NCBI RefSeq assembly: GCF_003402535.2
Contig: NZ_AP025171.1
Location: 434,001 to 498,000 of the forward strand
Source: Cupriavidus sp. P-10
Lineage (GTDB): Bacteria > Pseudomonadota > Gammaproteobacteria > Burkholderiales > Burkholderiaceae
Direction of reading: 5' to 3'
Length of the DNA: 64,000 nt
Below the pieces are notes generated by a model. That model ran no database searches. It was not told where the DNA came from and was given only the letters and a program-made list of their open reading frames with translations. Numbering within the stretch: position 1 is the stretch's first letter; each line of letters begins with the position of its first letter. Both the position numbers and the translations under genes were made by a program. Below, piece by piece: positions 60,488 to 64,000 of the stretch.

Positions 60488-60910
60488 ATGTCCGAACTGG
60501 AGCACAAGCAAGCCATTCACGCGCTGACCTGCCGCTACGCGCAGGCAGTGGACCGGCGCGATTTTCCAAGCCTGGCGGAGCTGTTCACCCCGGATGCGCG
60601 GCTGAGCGGGCCGGGCTTCCGCATGGACGGACCGCAAGCGATCGCCGACGGCATGACGGCGCTCGGCCAGTACCACGCCACGCAGCATCACGTGCACCAG
60701 CAACTGGTGGAAATCGACGGCGATACCGCGGCCGGCGAAACCTATTGCGTGGCCAACCACCTGTACGAGCAGGGCGGCGTGCCGCGCAAGCTGGACTGGG
60801 GTATCCGTTACCAGGACCGCTTCGAGCGATCCCAGGGCCAGTGGCGCATCGCGGCGCGCGAGCTGGTGGTCGAGTGGACGCAGGACCTGCCGCTGCAGGG
60901 GGCACGATGA
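60488..60910 (+). CDS. SnoaL/NTF2-fold protein
   Basis: 140 residues with the SnoaL-like pattern: ALTCRYAQAVDRRDFPSLAELFTPDARLS, then GPQAIADGM and WGIRYQDRFERSQGQWRIAARE. It belongs to the ketosteroid isomerase superfamily by fold; the Asp-x4 pattern of true isomerases is not conserved. AAGGAG lies 11 bases before ATG 60488. Its stop overlaps the next SDR start (ATGA), so the two are coupled. Confidence 0.78.
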   Translation: MSELEHKQAIHALTCRYAQAVDRRDFPSLAELFTPDARLSGPGFRMDGPQAIADGMTALGQYHATQHHVHQQLVEIDGDTAAGETYCVANHLYEQGGVPRKLDWGIRYQDRFERSQGQWRIAARELVVEWTQDLPLQGAR

Positions 60911-61761
60911 CCACGGACCGTGTACTGGAAGGCAAGACGGCCCTCGTCACCGGCGGTGCCGGTGGCATCGGCGCGGCCAGCGCGCTGGCGCTGCTGCGCG
61001 ACGGCGCGGCGGTAGTGCTGATGGGCCGGCGCCGCGAAGCGCTGGAAGCGGCACGGCGCGACCTGCTTGCGCAAGTGGCCGGCGCCACGGTTGCCATCAA
61101 CGTCGGCGACGCTTGCCGCGAGGCTGACGTGCAGGCCGCGCTGCAGCAGGCCTGGGAACTGGAGGGCCGCCTCGATATCGTGGTGGCGACGGTCGGCGGC
61201 GGGGGCTTCCGTCCCATGCTGATGCATGACACCGCGTCACTGATGGCGGAGCTGGAGCTGAATATCGCCAGCGCCTTCCTGGCGGTACGCCACGCATCGC
61301 CGCTGATGGCGCCTCATGGCGGCGCGATCGTCTGCATTTCTTCGAACGCGGCACGCATGACCTGCCGCTGGCTGTCGGCATACTGCGCCGCCAAGGCGGG
61401 CCTGGAAGCATTCGTGCGCGCGGCGGCCGAGGAACTGGCCGGATGCGGTATCCGCGTCAATGCGGTGCGGCCGGGCCTGACACGCTCCGGCGCGACCGGG
61501 CCGATGTTCGACAACCCGGCCATGCTCGACAAGTTCGTTGCGCAGATGCCGCTGGGCCGCGCCGGCGAGCCGGACGACATTGCCAGCGCGGTGCGCTACC
61601 TGGCAGGGCCGGAATCGGGCTGGGTCACCGGCCAGAGCATCGCCGTCGATGGTGGCAGCGAGCTGCGCGGCAATCCCATCCTCGATGAAACCGTGGCGGC
61701 GGTGTATGGCGAAGCCGCGCTGCGCGCGGTGCTGGCCGGCAAGATTCCCGACGCGGCCTGA
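60907..61761 (+). CDS. SDR-family oxidoreductase
   Basis: 284 residues: TGGAGGIG, ATVGGGG in place of NNAG, Ser in CISSNAARM and Y-x3-K in YCAAK, with VRPGLTRSG and DGGSELRG at the end. The missing Asn of NNAG makes it a slightly divergent SDR. It lies in an operon with the SnoaL protein and the second 3beta/17beta-type SDR. Confidence 0.83.
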   Translation: MTTDRVLEGKTALVTGGAGGIGAASALALLRDGAAVVLMGRRREALEAARRDLLAQVAGATVAINVGDACREADVQAALQQAWELEGRLDIVVATVGGGGFRPMLMHDTASLMAELELNIASAFLAVRHASPLMAPHGGAIVCISSNAARMTCRWLSAYCAAKAGLEAFVRAAAEELAGCGIRVNAVRPGLTRSGATGPMFDNPAMLDKFVAQMPLGRAGEPDDIASAVRYLAGPESGWVTGQSIAVDGGSELRGNPILDETVAAVYGEAALRAVLAGKIPDAA

Positions 61762-61776
61762 AGCGGCCTGAAGCGG
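61753..61776. repeat. 10-base tandem repeat at the SDR stop codon
   Basis: GCGGCCTGAA twice plus a partial third copy; the first unit contains the TGA stop of the SDR gene. Confidence 0.65.
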
Positions 61777-61796
61777 ACCACTCAAGGAGAGAAACG

Positions 61797-62555
61797 ATGA
61801 ATCAGGTCAAGGGCAAGGTCGCGCTGGTCACCGGCGCGGCCAGTGGGGTAGGGCGCGCCGATGCGTTGCTGCTGGCTGCGGAAGGCGCGCGCGTGGTGCT
61901 CACCGATGTCAATGAGGAGGCCGGGCGCGCGCTGGCCCGCGAGATCGGCGATGCGGCGCAGTTCGTACGCCACGACATCGCCAGTGAAGAGGACTGGCGC
62001 AAGGCCATGGCCGCCGCGCTGGACCGCTTTGGCCGCGTCGACGTGCTGGTCAACAACGCGGCCATCTGTCCGGTGGGATCGATCGAAGAGACCTCGCTCG
62101 ACTGCTGGCGGCAGGTCATGCGCGTCAATGCCGACGGCTATTTCCTCGGTTGCAGGTTCGGCGTGCAGGCAATGAAAGGCAACCCGGCCGGTGGGTCCAT
62201 CGTGGTGATGTCGTCGGTGGCTGCACTGGGCGGGCTGCCGATGATGTGCGCGTACAGCGGTGCGAAAGGTGCCGTGACCGCGCTGACGCGCAGCGTAGCC
62301 GTGCACTGCAAGCGCAACGGCTACCGCATCCGCTGCAATTCGATCCACCCCGACGGCATCTGGACACCGATGACGCAGGCGCTGGTGCCGGACCTGGATC
62401 CGGTGGCGCTGGGCATCGGCACGGACCCGATGGCACGCATGTGCCAGCCGGAGGATGTGGCCAACCTGGTGCTGTTCCTGGCGTCGGACGCGTCGCGCTT
62501 TATCAATGGCGCGGAACTGCGCGTCGATAACGCGCAACTGATCTCAGGACTGTAG
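61797..62555 (+). CDS. 3beta/17beta-hydroxysteroid dehydrogenase-like SDR, paralog 2
   Basis: 252 residues, closely related to the SDR at 55383-56147: TGAASGVGRADALLLA, LTDVNEEAGRALAREIGD, MSSVAALGG, YSGAK, CNSIHPDGIWTPMT and GAELRVDNAQLISGL. The two differ mainly in the loop after the TPMT motif (LVPDLDPVALG against LPGGATALPEE), the region that shapes the substrate pocket, so they may act on different hydroxyl positions. AAGGAGA precedes ATG 61797. Confidence 0.85.
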   Translation: MNQVKGKVALVTGAASGVGRADALLLAAEGARVVLTDVNEEAGRALAREIGDAAQFVRHDIASEEDWRKAMAAALDRFGRVDVLVNNAAICPVGSIEETSLDCWRQVMRVNADGYFLGCRFGVQAMKGNPAGGSIVVMSSVAALGGLPMMCAYSGAKGAVTALTRSVAVHCKRNGYRIRCNSIHPDGIWTPMTQALVPDLDPVALGIGTDPMARMCQPEDVANLVLFLASDASRFINGAELRVDNAQLISGL

Positions 62556-62600
62556 GGCCGGGTGCGGCGGCCTGCTTGCGCGGGCCGCCGCCATGCCTGC

Positions 62601-63500
62601 TTACCGATACTGCGCCACGATCTCGCTCACCGTGCGCAGGATGTCACGGCGGCGATAGCCGAGCAGCGCGGTCTCGGCCGCATCCGGCTCGTAGTAGAGC
62701 GTGTTGCCCCGGCCGAAGCAGATCGCCGAGTCAGGCAGCAACGGATGTTCCTGGTCGATGACCGGCGGCACCGGGCGGCCGGCATCGCGGAAGAACGCGC
62801 CGAAGTAGTCCTGGAACGTCAGGTTCTCGTCGCCCACGAGGTAGGCCCTGCCATTCTCGCCGCGCAACAGCGCACCTTCGATCGCCTCCGACAGCGACAT
62901 GGCCGAGATGAAATTGACGCCGCCCGGCGGCGCGAAGTCCGGCATCGGCGCAAAACCGCCCCTGGCGTAGTCGGTATAGGCCTTGAACATCGGGACCATC
63001 AGGCCCGGCACCGTGCCCACCACGAACGGGGCATTCACGCTGCTGACGCGGAAGGCATCCGTCGCCAGTGCGCGCACGCCTTCGTCGGCCAGCTTGCGCG
63101 AGCGGATATATGCGTTGTCCTCTGCCAGCCGCGGTGCCGCCTGCGGATAGAAGCTGCCGACATGCACCGCGACCCGGATGCCCGCATCGCGCGCCGCGCG
63201 GAAAAAGCGCGGCACCCCTTCGACGTTGGCGCGTTCCCAGTGTGCCGCTTCATCGCCGCCGGGCGGGACGTGGCGCACATCGTTGCCCGCGGCGAATACC
63301 AGCGCCTCGAAGGCGCCGAGCTGCGCCGCGGGCAGGTCGTTGGCGATGTAGTCGCAGCGCAGGAAGTCCAGCCCGCCCAGCGGCGTGCCGGAGGCTGGGC
63401 GGTTGCGGCCCGCGATGGTGACATCGTGCCCGCGGCTGCGCAGGTGCAGGGCCGCGTGGCCCCCGATCATGCCGTTGCCGCCGACGATCAGTATCTTCAT
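62601..63500 (-). CDS. NAD(P)-dependent epimerase/3beta-HSD-type oxidoreductase
   Basis: 299 residues of the extended SDR class: N-terminal GGNGMIGGHAALHL, a GSFYPQ segment in place of the usual Ser motif, and Y-x3-K as YIRSRK. Plant and bacterial relatives are reductases, epimerases or 3beta-hydroxysteroid dehydrogenases. It follows another leftward SDR gene by 55 bases, so both probably share a promoter beyond the window. Function unassigned within the pathway. Confidence 0.78.
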   Translation of the reverse strand: MKILIVGGNGMIGGHAALHLRSRGHDVTIAGRNRPASGTPLGGLDFLRCDYIANDLPAAQLGAFEALVFAAGNDVRHVPPGGDEAAHWERANVEGVPRFFRAARDAGIRVAVHVGSFYPQAAPRLAEDNAYIRSRKLADEGVRALATDAFRVSSVNAPFVVGTVPGLMVPMFKAYTDYARGGFAPMPDFAPPGGVNFISAMSLSEAIEGALLRGENGRAYLVGDENLTFQDYFGAFFRDAGRPVPPVIDQEHPLLPDSAICFGRGNTLYYEPDAAETALLGYRRRDILRTVSEIVAQYR

Positions 63501-63555
63501 GCTTGTCTCCTTGGTTGGGTGATGTGGCCGGGTGATGTGCCGCGTGGCGCGGCCA

Positions 63556-64000
63556 TCAGAGGTTCATGCCATTGCCGCCGATGACCGGCATGTTGGTCCA
63601 CGCCCCATTGGGGTCGCGGTACCAGCCGGCGGCGGCCAGGGCGCCGCCGTTGACATGCAGGGCCGTGCCGGTGATCCAGGCAGCGCGCGCGCTGGCCAGG
63701 AACAGGATGCCGTCGGCGATGTCCTGTGGGGTGCCGAAGCGGCCCAGCGGGATCCAGCGCGGGATATGGTGCTGGTGCTCCGCGGCGACCATCTGCGACA
63801 CCGGGACCTGCGGGGTTTCGGTGGTTTCGGGTGCGATCAGGTTCACGCGGATGCCCGCCGGCGCCAGCTCCAGCGCCAGGCTTTGGGTGAAGCCGGTGAT
63901 GGCGGCCTTGAAGGCGCCGTAGACGCTGCAGTAGGGAATGCCGCGGAAGCCCTCGATCGACGACACGCTGACGATGCTGCCGGCCCCGCTGCGCCGCAGC
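63556..64000 (-). CDS. SDR-family oxidoreductase, 5' end outside the window
   Basis: The C-terminal ~148 residues of a classical SDR: GSIVSVSSIEGFRG (catalytic Ser region), Y-x3-K in YGAFK, then LIAPETTETPQ in place of the usual PG motif, and NGGALAAAGWYRD at the end. The frame stays open to the right edge, so the N-terminal cofactor domain lies beyond 64000; the GTG at 63966 is internal. It is co-oriented with the epimerase-like gene. Confidence 0.85.
   Translation of the reverse strand, partial: LRRSGAGSIVSVSSIEGFRGIPYCSVYGAFKAAITGFTQSLALELAPAGIRVNLIAPETTETPQVPVSQMVAAEHQHHIPRWIPLGRFGTPQDIADGILFLASARAAWITGTALHVNGGALAAAGWYRDPNGAWTNMPVIGGNGMNL

Overview
The window looks like a chromosomal or chromid segment of a high-GC betaproteobacterium of the Burkholderiaceae, most likely Cupriavidus or a close relative. 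This is inferred from the GC-rich coding, the many ATGA start/stop overlaps, the HME-type metal RND pump, the exported Lys/Ala/Cys-rich protein next to a CsbD protein, and steroid genes that resemble those of Comamonas. No tRNA, rRNA, CRISPR array, transposase or phage gene was recognised.

Left part (1-8.6 kb): end of a membrane-fusion protein and a complete CzcA-type RND pump, an exported protein with three CX10C repeats, a CsbD-type stress protein with a strong terminator, an orphan seven-helix histidine kinase, a hotdog thioesterase and a divergent TPP enzyme of the acetolactate synthase family. 8.8-23.4 kb: one leftward nine-gene cellulose operon in the order bcsB-bcsZ-bcsC-bcsE-bcsF-bcsQ-bcsA-bcsG-bcsR, with a PilZ domain in BcsA, the c-di-GMP receptor BcsE and the phosphoethanolamine transferase BcsG. 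23.7-25.4 kb: a lipoprotein and an exported SurE-like phosphatase, closed by a terminator.

Right part (25.4-64 kb): a steroid catabolism region. It holds a ketosteroid isomerase with the family catalytic residues, a 3-ketosteroid dehydrogenase and a second enzyme of that fold, a KshB-like reductase, an HsaA/HsaB-like two-component hydroxylase, a meta-cleavage product hydrolase, a tesE-tesF-tesG-like trio for the C5/C6 fragment, a FadD3-like ligase, two paralogous 3beta/17beta-hydroxysteroid dehydrogenase-like SDRs and several other SDRs, an outer-membrane DUF1302 protein, a luciferase-like monooxygenase, and two related LuxR regulators. The ring-cleavage dioxygenase and the oxygenase partner of KshB are not in the window.

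Two things stand out. First, almost every catabolic promoter region here carries one copy of an oriented, near-palindromic site, TAGTCCGNNCGGACGATG, usually 58-119 bases before the start codon, including a mirror-image pair in the cysD/DUF1214 divergent region. This defines a local regulon, probably of the LuxR pair. Second, that pair controls cysD-cysNC (PAPS synthesis) on one side and a DUF1214 protein, a sulfotransferase, an SDR and a DHH phosphoesterase (a plausible PAP phosphatase) on the other. Together they look like a self-contained sulfonation module (donor synthesis, transfer, by-product removal) built into a steroid catabolic regulon. A RibB-RibA-like protein with both active sites eroded lies beside it.
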